Source: Bin125 sp026705025 (GTDB lineage Bacteria > Chloroflexota > Dehalococcoidia > Bin125). Taken from it: a stretch of DNA of 64,000 bases. Of the stretch, positions 33,906 through 42,488 are shown piece after piece. How positions within the stretch are numbered: the first letter of the stretch is position 1; each line of letters starts with the position of its first letter. Location: NCBI GenBank assembly GCA_026705025.1, contig JAPPBN010000026.1:124001-188000 (forward strand), in the 5' to 3' direction. A program made the position numbers and the translations under genes. The notes beneath the pieces were generated by a model that ran no database searches, was not told the origin of the DNA, and worked only from the letters and a program-made list of their open reading frames with translations.

Positions 33906-36224
33906 TCAGCCCGACTCGCTCGCTTCGCGCGGAGTCTGAGGCCTGGAGAGCTGTCCCGTTGGGCTGACCGTCACGTCGACCATGTGGATCGTGCCATCGA
34001 ACTCGAAGGGAGCGTCGTAGCTGCTGGTGACCGGCGAGTAGTGATCGGCGCCGACATCCGCGCCGCCCCTGACCGCGATTCCGCTGACGTCGGCGATCTC
34101 GATTCGTCCCGCTTCCTGGCCATCGATGAGCAGCGTGACGACACCACTTCGATCGGCTTCCGACGACAACGACGCCGTGAGTGTCGATCTTCCTGGCGGA
34201 AGCTCGGAGGCGCTCCGGCCGCTCGTGACCTGCTCTCTCGAGTTGTGGTCGAGGCAGAGCCGATTGTCTTGTACATAGAGCGAGACGCCGCCGGCCATGC
34301 TGCCGTGGGCGAAGAGGACTCCAGCCTCGTCCGTGCTGGTTCGTTCAATCTCCGCCGTGATGGTCCAGTCACCGATTTGCAGCATCGGCGAGACGCGGCC
34401 GTGGATGTGCGCTGTGGGCGGGTAGTAACGGTAATGGAGACCGTCGTGCGGATTCCCCGGCCGCTGGCTTGGGCCGCCGGTGATCGTCCGGTCGTCGAGC
34501 GGCAGCACGTTGTAGCGTCCCGCCTCGATCCACCAGCGGTGAATCATCTTCTGCAGGCGCTCCGGTTCCTGGCCGGCGAGGTTGTTTGTCTCAGAGAAGT
34601 CCTCGGCGAGATTGAACAGTTCCCAATCGTCCTCGTCGTATGGCCTGCCGCGGAAGTGGCGGGTGACCGCTTTCCAGCCATCCATCCAGATCGCGCGGTG
34701 GCCCCACATTTCGAAATACTGCACGCCCTTGTTCGATTCGGCGTCGGGATCCTCGAAGGTGTAGGCCATGCTTTTGCCGTGGACCGGCATCTGGGCGAGC
34801 CCCTTGTAGCTGTCTGGCGCCGACTCTCCCAGTACGTCCAGAACCGTCGGCACGATGTCGGTCACATAGTGGAACTGATCGCGGATCTGGCCTTGAAGCA
34901 CCCGTTCCGGCCAGCGAACGATCAGCGGCACGCGCACGCCGCCGCCGTGGGCGTCGCTTTTGTACCAGCGCAGCGGCGTGTTGGCGACCTGCGCCCAGCC
35001 CCAGGGAATGTCGGTCCAGCTCCGCGGCCCGCCGATGTCTCCCAGTCGTGACTGCCAGGCCTCCAGCCGTTCGGCCTCCTCAGTCGCGGGAGGGCGACCG
35101 GGCCCCCGTAGCATCAGTTCGCCATCGTTCGTCGAGATGCCGTTGCCGCCCGCGACGATGCTGAGCATGCCCATCGGTCCGCCCATGCCCGAGGCTCCGT
35201 TGTCCGAGGTCAGGACGACGATGGTGTTGTCGAGCTGTCCCGAGTCCTCCAGGTGTTGAAGCAGTCGCCCGAGCTGCGCATCGGTGTGATCGAGAAAGCC
35301 GGCGAATGCTTCGAACAGCCTCGCCGCGAAGCGCTTGCCGTTGTCGGACAGGTCTTCCCAGCGCTTGACTCCTGGATTCCGGTCAGCCAGTTCGGTGTCG
35401 GGAGGAATGATTCCGCTGGCCAGTTGCCGTTCGTACCACTCCCGGCGTACCTCGTCCCAGCCGGCGTCGAAGCGGCCGCGGTACTTCTCGACGTACTCGG
35501 GCGGCGACTGGTGCGGCTCGTGGACGGCGCCCAGGGCGAAGTACATGAAGAAGGGTTGATCGGGTCGGTGCGACTGCTTGTCGCGCAGGAAGGAGATGCC
35601 GTTGTCGACCAGGTCTTCGGTGACGTGATAGCCCTCTTCCGGTGATTTGGGCGGAAGGATGTGGTGATTGTCGTGCGTCAGTTCGGGATAGAACTGGTCG
35701 GTCGCGCCGGAGAGGAAGCCGTAGTAGCGATCGAAGCCGCGCTGCAGCGGCCAGTTCTCGTAGGGTCCGGCGGGACCGTTCTCCTCGGCCGGGCTGAGGT
35801 GCCACTTGCCGACCATGTAAGTCGCGTAGCCGCGTGCCTGCAGCATCTCGGCAAGCGTCGCCGAGTGCTTTGACACGGACGCGCGCATATTGGTGAACCC
35901 GGTGTCGTGGAAGTTGGCGATCGTTCGCATGCCGACCGCGTGGTGGTTGCGCCCGGTCATCAACGACGCCCGGGTGGGCGAGCACAGCGGAGTCACGTGG
36001 AAGTTGGAGTAGCGCAAACCCTCGTCGGCCAACCGATTGATGTTCGGCGTATCGATGGTCGAGCCGTAGCAATTCAGATGCGCGAATCCCATGTCATCGA
36101 ACAGGATGATCAGCACGTTCGGGCGAGGGCCATGCTCATGTTCAGGCAACAGCGGCCACCACGGTTCGGACTCATCGATCGTGACGCCGACCTGGCCCTG
36201 GAAGTCTTCGAATTGATCCGGCAT
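33906..36224 (-). CDS. Type I sulfatase, copy 2
   Basis: Tandem paralogue of the sulfatase at 31497, also 772 residues, starting MPDQFEDFQGQVGVTIDESE after AGGTGG. The active-site set is intact: FDDMG, PLCSPTRASLMTGRN with Cys81, and VGKWHLSP. The copies are close across the catalytic domain. They differ most in a loop near residues 355-390 (SIVAGGNGISTNDGELMLRG here) and in the C-terminal beta domain, which may change substrate choice. It is upstream of copy 1 in the likely transcription unit and downstream of a small membrane protein gene. Sulfated algal or sponge polymers are possible substrates by ecology, not by sequence. Confidence 0.92.
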   Translation of the reverse strand: MPDQFEDFQGQVGVTIDESEPWWPLLPEHEHGPRPNVLIILFDDMGFAHLNCYGSTIDTPNINRLADEGLRYSNFHVTPLCSPTRASLMTGRNHHAVGMRTIANFHDTGFTNMRASVSKHSATLAEMLQARGYATYMVGKWHLSPAEENGPAGPYENWPLQRGFDRYYGFLSGATDQFYPELTHDNHHILPPKSPEEGYHVTEDLVDNGISFLRDKQSHRPDQPFFMYFALGAVHEPHQSPPEYVEKYRGRFDAGWDEVRREWYERQLASGIIPPDTELADRNPGVKRWEDLSDNGKRFAARLFEAFAGFLDHTDAQLGRLLQHLEDSGQLDNTIVVLTSDNGASGMGGPMGMLSIVAGGNGISTNDGELMLRGPGRPPATEEAERLEAWQSRLGDIGGPRSWTDIPWGWAQVANTPLRWYKSDAHGGGVRVPLIVRWPERVLQGQIRDQFHYVTDIVPTVLDVLGESAPDSYKGLAQMPVHGKSMAYTFEDPDAESNKGVQYFEMWGHRAIWMDGWKAVTRHFRGRPYDEDDWELFNLAEDFSETNNLAGQEPERLQKMIHRWWIEAGRYNVLPLDDRTITGGPSQRPGNPHDGLHYRYYPPTAHIHGRVSPMLQIGDWTITAEIERTSTDEAGVLFAHGSMAGGVSLYVQDNRLCLDHNSREQVTSGRSASELPPGRSTLTASLSSEADRSGVVTLLIDGQEAGRIEIADVSGIAVRGGADVGADHYSPVTSSYDAPFEFDGTIHMVDVTVSPTGQLSRPQTPREASESG

Positions 36225-36262
36225 GACAACCACCTGTTTCGTAAGGCTGTTTCTGGAGTTTC

Positions 36263-36793
36263 TTAGGTCTTGGAATCGATGCTCTTGAGCAGGTCTCGGA
36301 TTTCGACGAGCAACTCGTTTTCGCTCGCGGCGACCGTCGGCGCCGCAGACGGTGGTCCGCCCTCCTGGAGGATCTCCCGCTGACGCAAGACGGCGTCGCG
36401 GAAGGCTGGGGCGTCAACGACGCCGATCAGGTTGCCCTCGGCTCCGGTCGTGCCGGATTGGCCGGCGGTCTCGACCTTGAGCCCTTGAATCCCGCTGAAG
36501 CGCATCAGTGGATCATCGTGCAGCCGAACGTCGGTGATCCGGTCCAGCGGAATCGTGCTGTCGCTGCGGAAGTAGACGCCGCGAGTCAGTTCCAGCGAAG
36601 TCGGCGTCAGGCGGGCGCTGAAGCGGCCATAGGCCCTGGGCAGATAGGACACGCTCCAGATCAGCCAGAACGGAATCAGAGGGATGCCCGCCAGGGTGAT
36701 GAATAGCAACAGGCTGACGGCGAGCCGTCCATAGCCCATCACCCGCCGATCGAACTCCGCTTGCAGCAGTACTTCGTCTCGCGACGACGTCAT
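36263..36793 (-). CDS. Membrane protein with bacterial PH domain (YdbT/DUF304-like)
   Basis: This 176-residue protein starts MTSSRDEVLLQAEFDRRVMG after GGAGAG. Two hydrophobic stretches (LAVSLLLFITLAGIPLIPF and the adjoining WLIWSVSYL) form one membrane hairpin. They are followed by YGRFSARLTPTSLELTRGVYFRSDSTIPLDRITDVRL, the hallmark of bacterial PH-domain (bPH2) membrane proteins. A charged C-terminal tail (ENELLVEIRDLLKSIDSK) could form a short coiled coil. It lies just upstream of the sulfatase pair on the same strand. The function of this family is poorly known. Confidence 0.75.
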   Translation of the reverse strand: MTSSRDEVLLQAEFDRRVMGYGRLAVSLLLFITLAGIPLIPFWLIWSVSYLPRAYGRFSARLTPTSLELTRGVYFRSDSTIPLDRITDVRLHDDPLMRFSGIQGLKVETAGQSGTTGAEGNLIGVVDAPAFRDAVLRQREILQEGGPPSAAPTVAASENELLVEIRDLLKSIDSKT

Positions 36794-36879
36794 GTTGTCT
36801 CTCCAATATGAGGTCTTCGTGCTCGCTGCAACCATAGGTGAAACCCGACTCAAGCCGGGTTGGCGGAGGGCAAAGCGAC

Positions 36880-37809
36880 ATGGAATTCGGTATCCACCTG
36901 GTGCAGCAGAACACGACAATCGGGGAGTGCCGCCAGCTCTGGCGTTGGGCGGACACGGCTGGATTCACCTGGGTTGACGTTTCCGACCATTTCTACGAAT
37001 CGCCGATGACCGAGAAGCGCGGGCCGTACCTGGAATGCCTGGCCAGCCTGACCGCCCTCGCGATCGACACCGAGCATGTCCGTGTGGGCACCTGCGTCCT
37101 GGCAATCGACTACCGCCATCCGGCCGTCCTCGCCAATGCACTGGCCACGATTGACCATCTCGCCGATGGCCGCCTCGACGTCGGACTCGGCGCGGGCTGG
37201 AACGTTCAGGAGTACGAGGCCTACGGCATCCGGTTCGATCGCATCGGTCAGCGCATGGATCGTCTGGAGGAAGGCATTCACGTGCTTCGCGCCCTCTGGG
37301 AGGAGCCCGTAGCCAACTACGCCGGTGAGTACTTCCAACTCGATGATGCTCTTTGTGAGCCCAAGCCCTTGCAGGATCGGGTACCAATCTGGATCGGCGG
37401 CGTCGGCGAGCGGCGAACGCTGCAGCTGGTGGCTCGCTATGCCGGCGGCTGGAATGCGCCGTACCTCACGGTCGCTGACTGGCAGAGACTCTCGGGCGTA
37501 CTCGATGAGTGGTGCGAACGGGTCGGTCGCGATCCGTCGCAGATCCAGCGCGACGTCAACCTTTCGTTCCACTTGGCCGCCGACGAGTCGGACCGTCCGA
37601 GGGCGCAGGCGCACTTTGAGGAAGTCTTCGGCCCGGCGGGCGACGCATTCCGCCAGCGCGGCGCAATCGTCGGCACTCCTGCTGAGGCAATCGACATGCT
37701 GGCGGACTACGCAGATGCCGGCGTCGATCGTGTGAACATCACGCTTCGTCCTCCATGGGACTGGGACGCACTGCATGCGTTCCGCAGCGAGGTGATCGGC
37801 CATTTCTGA
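36880..37809 (+). CDS. LLM-class F420-dependent oxidoreductase
   Basis: Third luciferase-like oxidoreductase of the window (309 aa). The ATG at 36880 is preceded by GGAGGG with nine-base spacing. It begins MEFGIHLVQQNTTIGECRQLW and carries FTWVDVSDHF, VGTCVLAIDYRHPAVLANALATIDHLADGR, LDVGLGAGWNVQEYEAYGI and PIWIGGVGERRTLQLVARYA. The last two segments are typical of the F420-binding subgroup related to Rv1855c. It is divergent from the PH-domain gene and followed by a carboxyltransferase gene after 77 bases. The substrate is unknown. Confidence 0.87.
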   Translation: MEFGIHLVQQNTTIGECRQLWRWADTAGFTWVDVSDHFYESPMTEKRGPYLECLASLTALAIDTEHVRVGTCVLAIDYRHPAVLANALATIDHLADGRLDVGLGAGWNVQEYEAYGIRFDRIGQRMDRLEEGIHVLRALWEEPVANYAGEYFQLDDALCEPKPLQDRVPIWIGGVGERRTLQLVARYAGGWNAPYLTVADWQRLSGVLDEWCERVGRDPSQIQRDVNLSFHLAADESDRPRAQAHFEEVFGPAGDAFRQRGAIVGTPAEAIDMLADYADAGVDRVNITLRPPWDWDALHAFRSEVIGHF

Positions 37810-37886
37810 AGGACCGGCTTCGGACAGGCTCGAACCGGCCCTGGCGGTAAACTGCCTGCGAACCTTGACCAGTGGGGAGGCTGAAC

Positions 37887-39488
37887 ATGCCCGTTGACCA
37901 GACACGCGAATCGTGGAAGCCGGGACAGGACTGGCAAGGCGCGATCGACGAAATCAACTACATCAAGGAACTCGGCCGCGAGATGGGCGGAGAGTACGGC
38001 GTCGCGCGACAACACCGCGGCGGCCGCTACACAATCCGGGAGCGGATTGACAAGTTCCTCGATCAGGACTCATTCTTCGAGGCCGGCCCGCTGGTCGGCG
38101 GCTATGAGTACGACGAGAACGGCGACCTGCGCGAGTTCACGCCGGGCGCGTTCGTCATGGGCATGGGCAAGATCGACGGACGCAACATTGTCATCGGGGG
38201 CGACGACTTCACGATCTCGGGCGGCTCGCCGCACAACGTGTCCAAGGGGGCCTCACAGTTCGCAACTCCGCTCGCGTCGCAGTACGGCCTGCCCTACGTC
38301 CAACTGATCGAAGGCGTCGGGCACAGCGCCAAGCGCGACGAGGAAGAGGGCCGCATGGCCCTGCCCGGCGGCCAGACCTGGTGGCGGCACATCAACCTGC
38401 TGAACAAGGTGCCCGTCGCCTCGGGGATCATGGGCTCGGTCGCCGGCGCACCGGCCGCCTTCGCGCTGCTCTCGCACTTCACGGTGATGATCAAGGGCCA
38501 GTCACAGATCTTCCCCTCTGGGCCGCCCGTCGTGCGACGTGCGATCGGCGAGACCTTCAACAAGGAAGAGCTGGGCGGTTCGAGGGTCCACGTCTATCAG
38601 AGCGGCCAGGTCGACAACGAGGCCGAAGACGAAGAGGACGCATTCAACCAGATCAAGAAGTTCCTCTCCTACTTGCCCGACACCACCAGCGACGTAACCG
38701 AACGGGTCGACAACGGCGACGACCCGAACCGCCGTGTCGAGGAACTCCTGCGGATCATCCCGGAGAACCGCAAGCGGGGGTACAACCCGCGCAAGCTGCT
38801 CAAACTGGTCTTCGACAACGGGGAATTCTTCGAGATGCGACCGCACTGGGGCGGCGCGATCATCACCGGCTTCGCTCGGATCGGCGGCTACGCGGTCGGC
38901 GTCGTCGCCAGCGATCCCTACGTCATGGCCGGCGCGATGAACGGCGACGCCGCCGACAAGTTCGCCCACTTCGTCGACCTCTGCGACGGATTCAACCTGC
39001 CGATGGTGATCTTCCTCGACATGCCGGGATTCATGCTGGGCTCGCAGGCCGAGCTCAACCAGACCATGCGCCGCGGCACCCGCGCACTGATCGCCGCCTA
39101 CGAGGCCGACGTGCCCAAGGTCGAGTTCAACATTCGCAAGAGCTATGGCGTCGCCGCAGACGCGCCCAACAGCATGGGCGAACCGAACGGCGTGAACATG
39201 CGCTTCGGCTGGCCCGCGGGCGAGTGGGGCGGCATCCCGATCGAGGGCGGCGTCGCGGCCGCCTATCGGCGAGAAATCGAGGCAGCTGAGAATCCCGAGG
39301 CGCATCGCGAGATGATCGAGAATCGGCTGCTCAAGCTGAGAAGCCCCTTGAAGGCAGCCCACAACTTCGACGTGATCGACCTAATCGATCCCCGGGATAC
39401 GCGCCGGATCGCATTCCGCTTCATCGAGGCCGCCCAGCCCATGCTCAAGCGCCTGGCCCAACGTCCAAAGCGGATCATCCGGCCCTAG
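37887..39488 (+). CDS. Acyl-CoA carboxylase carboxyltransferase (beta) subunit
   Basis: Transfers the carboxyl group from carboxybiotin to an acyl-CoA; 533 residues, crotonase-superfamily fold in two halves. GGGGAGG at 37874-37880 selects the ATG at 37887. The N-half has GGDDFTISGGSPHNVSKG and VPVASGIMGSVAGAPAAFALLSHF; the C-half has GVVASDPYVMAGAMNGDAADKFAHF, VIFLDMPGFMLGSQAE and NMRFGWPAGEWGGIPIEGG. It resembles propionyl-CoA or methylcrotonyl-CoA carboxylase beta chains. No separate biotin carboxylase or BCCP gene is adjacent; the fused enzyme at 10450 has its own carboxyltransferase. It must therefore pair with a distant alpha subunit or act in another complex. Confidence 0.9.
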   Translation: MPVDQTRESWKPGQDWQGAIDEINYIKELGREMGGEYGVARQHRGGRYTIRERIDKFLDQDSFFEAGPLVGGYEYDENGDLREFTPGAFVMGMGKIDGRNIVIGGDDFTISGGSPHNVSKGASQFATPLASQYGLPYVQLIEGVGHSAKRDEEEGRMALPGGQTWWRHINLLNKVPVASGIMGSVAGAPAAFALLSHFTVMIKGQSQIFPSGPPVVRRAIGETFNKEELGGSRVHVYQSGQVDNEAEDEEDAFNQIKKFLSYLPDTTSDVTERVDNGDDPNRRVEELLRIIPENRKRGYNPRKLLKLVFDNGEFFEMRPHWGGAIITGFARIGGYAVGVVASDPYVMAGAMNGDAADKFAHFVDLCDGFNLPMVIFLDMPGFMLGSQAELNQTMRRGTRALIAAYEADVPKVEFNIRKSYGVAADAPNSMGEPNGVNMRFGWPAGEWGGIPIEGGVAAAYRREIEAAENPEAHREMIENRLLKLRSPLKAAHNFDVIDLIDPRDTRRIAFRFIEAAQPMLKRLAQRPKRIIRP

Positions 39489-39514
39489 GCGGAAACGACG
39501 ACGGAAATCCTCCG

Positions 39515-41050
39515 CTAGTCGGCCAGACCCAGCTTCTCAGCCAGCCCGATGCGCTGAATCTTGCCCGTGGCGCCCTTGGGAATCTCGTCGAGGATCACGA
39601 CTCGTCTCGGCGTCTTGAAGTCCGCGACCCGCTCGCCGACGAAGCGGCGGATCGCCCGTTCGTCCGACTCTTCGCCGTCGCGCAGGACAACCGCCGCTGC
39701 CACTTCCTCGCCCAGGCGATCGTGCGGCATCGCAAAGGTCACTGCCTGTGCTACCGCAGGATGCTGGAGCAGCGCTTCATCAACTTCGCGCGGCGAGATC
39801 TTCTCTCCGCCGCGATTGATGATCTCCTTCAGCCGTCCGGTGATCGTCAGATAGCCGTCATCATCGAGCACACCCTGGTCTCCGGTGCGGAACCAGCCTC
39901 GGGTGTAGGCAGTGGCGTTGGCCTCGGGGTTGTTGCGGTACCCGTCGGTGACGTTGGCGCCACGGATGACGACCTCGCCGCGCTGACCCATGGCCAGCAG
40001 CGCGCCATCCTCGTCCATGATCGCGATCTCAGGACCGGCCGGCAGACCAACGCTGCCCGGCTTGCGTTCGAGCGGCGGCAGCGGATTCGAACTCATCTGG
40101 TGGGCCGCCTCGGTCATGCCGTAGGACTCGATCACGGGTGCGCCGAAGGTTTCTTCGAGCTCGGCCATGACGGTCGGGGGGAGCGAGGACGACGACGAGC
40201 GGATCAGGCGTAGGTCGGTCTCGGCCAGGATCTCAGCGTTGCGCGATGCACGGGTCAGGATCAGTTGGTGCATGGTCGGGACGGCCGTGTACCAGGTAGG
40301 TTCGGCCTCGCGCAGCCAGCCGAAGACCTGCATCGCGTTGAAGCCCGGCGAGCACCAGGTGCAGCCGCCCGCGCCGACGCTGGCCAGGATGCCGGCCATC
40401 ACACCGTGGATATGAAACAGCGGCATGATGTTGAGGCAGCGATCCTCAGAGGTGAGATTGAGCGTGTTGCGAATGTTGTGGGCGGTCGCGGTCAGATTGC
40501 GCTGGCGCAGCGGCACGATCTTGGGCCGGGAGGTGGTGCCTGAGGTGTGCAGCACGAGACCGACATCATCCGGGCCCGCCTCGCCCGGTCGAGCCGGGGC
40601 GCCGCTGATATCGGCCGAGAGGTTGAAGGCTCCAGCTGGCCCATCAGCATCCGGGTGGAGCTCCACCAGTGGAGTGCCCAGTCGCTGCGCGACCTCACGG
40701 ACGGGCGAGTCCACTCCGTCCTGAACCACGACGGCCTTCGCCTCCAGATCCTGGAGATAAAACTCGAACTCGTCGGCGCGGTACCCGGGATTGAGCGGCG
40801 CCGCCGTCGCGGCGTTGGCCACGCCCAGAAACGCGGCCGCCATCTCGGCGCCGTTGGGCAGCACGATCGCGATCCCGTCCTCGCGCCCCAGTCCGAAGCG
40901 GTTGAGCTGCTCGCCCGTCTGTGCGATCTGCGCTCGGAGGCCATCAAAGTGGAGATCGGGGCGTCCAGGCGAACCGAGGGCGGAGGCATCGCCATTGATC
41001 GGTGCGAGCAATTCAGAGATCGTTTTGGCTTGTGAATTGGTGTGGGTCAC
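39515..41050 (-). CDS. AMP-forming acyl-CoA synthetase, oxalyl-CoA-synthetase-like
   Basis: ANL-family ligase of 511 residues activating a carboxylic acid to its CoA thioester via an adenylate. The P-loop is LVLHTSGTTSRPKIVPL. Further motifs are PLFHIHGVMAGILASVGAGG, ESYGMTEAAHQMSSNPLPP, GWFRTGDQGVLDDDGYLTITGRLKEIINRGGEKISP and the C-terminal catalytic lysine in KGATGKIQR. The pattern, including RGANVTDGYRNNPEANATAYT, is closest in my memory to the Pcs60/AAE3 oxalyl-CoA synthetases, although other FadD-type substrates are possible. The start is GTG at 41050 with GGAG five bases upstream. A 16-bp inverted repeat lies upstream, toward the divergent tRNA genes. Confidence 0.85.
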   Translation of the reverse strand: MTHTNSQAKTISELLAPINGDASALGSPGRPDLHFDGLRAQIAQTGEQLNRFGLGREDGIAIVLPNGAEMAAAFLGVANAATAAPLNPGYRADEFEFYLQDLEAKAVVVQDGVDSPVREVAQRLGTPLVELHPDADGPAGAFNLSADISGAPARPGEAGPDDVGLVLHTSGTTSRPKIVPLRQRNLTATAHNIRNTLNLTSEDRCLNIMPLFHIHGVMAGILASVGAGGCTWCSPGFNAMQVFGWLREAEPTWYTAVPTMHQLILTRASRNAEILAETDLRLIRSSSSSLPPTVMAELEETFGAPVIESYGMTEAAHQMSSNPLPPLERKPGSVGLPAGPEIAIMDEDGALLAMGQRGEVVIRGANVTDGYRNNPEANATAYTRGWFRTGDQGVLDDDGYLTITGRLKEIINRGGEKISPREVDEALLQHPAVAQAVTFAMPHDRLGEEVAAAVVLRDGEESDERAIRRFVGERVADFKTPRRVVILDEIPKGATGKIQRIGLAEKLGLAD

Positions 41051-41120
41051 GGGGTCTCCCGACGAACGAAACCGGGCGCAAACCGGCGGTCAAATGCGCC
41101 ACTTGGGATACAGCGTATTG

Positions 41121-41136
41121 TCAGACATCTGTCTGA
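41121..41136. promoter_or_regulatory. Operator-like inverted repeat (TCAGACA-tc-TGTCTGA)
   Basis: Perfect 7-bp arms with a 2-base centre lie in the 117-bp gap between the divergent acyl-CoA synthetase gene and the tRNA-Ser genes. The site overlaps a TTGTCA (41118-41123) that could serve as a -35 toward the tRNAs. The size fits a TetR- or GntR-class dimer site; the regulated gene is more likely the synthetase. Confidence 0.45.
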
Positions 41137-41154
41137 ATGGATATAGGCGCTGCG

Positions 41155-41160
41155 TATACT
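41155..41160 (+). promoter_or_regulatory. Candidate -10 element of the tRNA-Ser pair (TATACT)
   Basis: TATACT ends seven bases before the 5' end of the first tRNA. A TTGTCA/TATAGG pair further upstream is an alternative. Confidence 0.35.
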
Positions 41161-41167
41161 TGAGGGT

Positions 41168-41259
41168 GGAGAGGTGTCCGAGTGGCCGAAGGAGCCGATC
41201 TCGAAAATCGGTAGGTGCGGCGACGTGCCTCGTGGGTTCGAATCCCACCCTCTCCGCCA
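41168..41259 (+). tRNA. tRNA-Ser, anticodon CGA
   Basis: The 92-nt sequence folds with acceptor arms GGAGAGG/CCTCTCC and anticodon stem CCGAT/ATCGG around CT-CGA-AA. It has a long class II variable arm, T-loop GTTCGAATC, discriminator G and an encoded CCA. It reads UCG codons. It lies 24 bases ahead of a second tRNA-Ser. Confidence 0.95.
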
Positions 41260-41283
41260 GTTTTGTTCGTCGGCCAATCGTCC

Positions 41284-41373
41284 GGAGAGGTGCTGGAGTG
41301 GACGATCAGGCACGCCTGGAAAGCGTGTAGGGCTGCAAGGCCCTCGTGGGTTCGAATCCCACCCTCTCCGCCA
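41284..41373 (+). tRNA. tRNA-Ser, anticodon GGA
   Basis: The 90-nt class II tRNA has the same acceptor arms (GGAGAGG/CCTCTCC), anticodon stem CACGC/GCGTG around CT-GGA-AA, the same T arm as its neighbour and an encoded CCA. It reads UCC and UCU. The shared acceptor and T arms suggest origin by tandem duplication. Confidence 0.95.
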
Positions 41374-41416
41374 GTTCACTTCCTACCCACATCCCTCATA
41401 CCCGCGACAAGCACTC

Positions 41417-41565
41417 CGTCATACCCGCGCTTGCCGCGGGTATCTCGCGGTCAGGAGCGCAGCGCTCGCGCAACCGGAGCCCGTGACGATGCGATGGGCG
41501 CCTCCAGAACGAGGCGCAGCGCCCGGTTGATCGAGATTGCCGCGGCGGAGCGCGGCAATGACGAG
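41417..41565. repeat. MITE-like palindromic element downstream of the tRNAs
   Basis: The left part holds ATACCCGCG-cttgc-CGCGGGTAT (41421-41443) and the right part ATTGCCGCG-gcggag-CGCGGCAAT (41536-41559). The outer ends read ccgtcat and atgacga. The left hairpin matches that of 43450-43548 with two complementary base changes that preserve pairing. Confidence 0.6.
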
Positions 41566-41574
41566 CTTCATTGC

Positions 41575-42477
41575 TCAGGTCAGCCGCAGAAACTGACTGA
41601 TCAGGGGCACAATGATCTCCGGAGCATCCTCCTGGCAGAAGTGGCCCGCATTCGGCAGAACCGTAACGGGCGCGTCCGGATAGAGCGCCTGGAACCCGCC
41701 GATCGCGCGCTCCGGATCGATCGCGTGGTCCTGCATCCCCTCAACCATCATCGCCGGCATTGAGGCAAGTTCCTGGACAGCCGCAATCTCTTCGAAGATG
41801 AAGTCCCGTGTGCGGCCCAGGTATGCATCCAGCGGAAATTCAATCGCGCCGATGCAGGACTCCTTGTCGGGGAACGGCGCCGAGTAGGCGCGAATCCAGG
41901 CGTCGTCAACCGCTTCTGAATTCTCGAACCCGATGATCTTCATCACGCTGAGCACATGGCTGCCTAGATGGCCGAGCGTCTCGTGCAGCGTGCCGGCCTC
42001 GTGATGCTTGCCGATCCACTGGAACCACGGCGATACCGGCGCGTTCGGCGGCTCTCGTCGAGAGCCGGGAATGATCGTATTGAGGACGCACATGCGCTTG
42101 ACCCGGTCGAGATTGCGCACGGCATACTGCGAGCCCATCGGACCGCCCCAGTCCTGCATGACGAAGGTGATGTCGTGCAGGTCGAGCTCCGCGATCAGCG
42201 CCGCCAGGTTCCCGACATGTGTGCGGAGCGTGTACTCCCGATCCTGCGGCGTCTCGCTCTTGCCGAACCCCATGTGATCGGGAACGATCACACGGTTCGT
42301 TTCGGACAGGCCGGGAATGAAGTTGCGATACAGGTAGCCCCAGGTCGGCTCGCCGTGGAGCAGGACGACCGGCTCGCCCTCGCCCTCGTCGACGTAGTGC
42401 ATGCGGAAGCCGGGCGCGTCCGTGAAGTGCGGCTCGAATGGGAACGTGCCGTCGAAGGTCTCGTCAGCAGGAATCAT
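41575..42477 (-). CDS. Haloalkane dehalogenase-like hydrolase, copy 1
   Basis: Alpha/beta hydrolase of 300 residues predicted to cleave carbon-halogen bonds hydrolytically. HGEPTWGYLYRNF forms the oxyanion loop. The nucleophile is Asp109 in MQDWGG, with Trp110 as halide-stabilising residue; the acid is Asp250 in EGMQDHA and the base His279 in AGHFCQED. The Asp-to-His spacing of 29 equals that of DhlA (260/289), placing it with subfamily I haloalkane dehalogenases. A near relative lies 11 bases upstream at 42489, forming a tandem pair on the minus strand. Epoxide or ester hydrolysis cannot be excluded, but the DWGG nucleophile favours dehalogenation. Confidence 0.83.
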   Translation of the reverse strand: MIPADETFDGTFPFEPHFTDAPGFRMHYVDEGEGEPVVLLHGEPTWGYLYRNFIPGLSETNRVIVPDHMGFGKSETPQDREYTLRTHVGNLAALIAELDLHDITFVMQDWGGPMGSQYAVRNLDRVKRMCVLNTIIPGSRREPPNAPVSPWFQWIGKHHEAGTLHETLGHLGSHVLSVMKIIGFENSEAVDDAWIRAYSAPFPDKESCIGAIEFPLDAYLGRTRDFIFEEIAAVQELASMPAMMVEGMQDHAIDPERAIGGFQALYPDAPVTVLPNAGHFCQEDAPEIIVPLISQFLRLT

Positions 42478-42488
42478 GGTCGGTCCTC

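Noticed and set aside
41174..41763. Open frames running through the two tRNA-Ser genes and the repeat after them
   Set aside because: They overlap well-folded tRNAs and a palindromic element; similarity between the frames is due to the shared tRNA arms.
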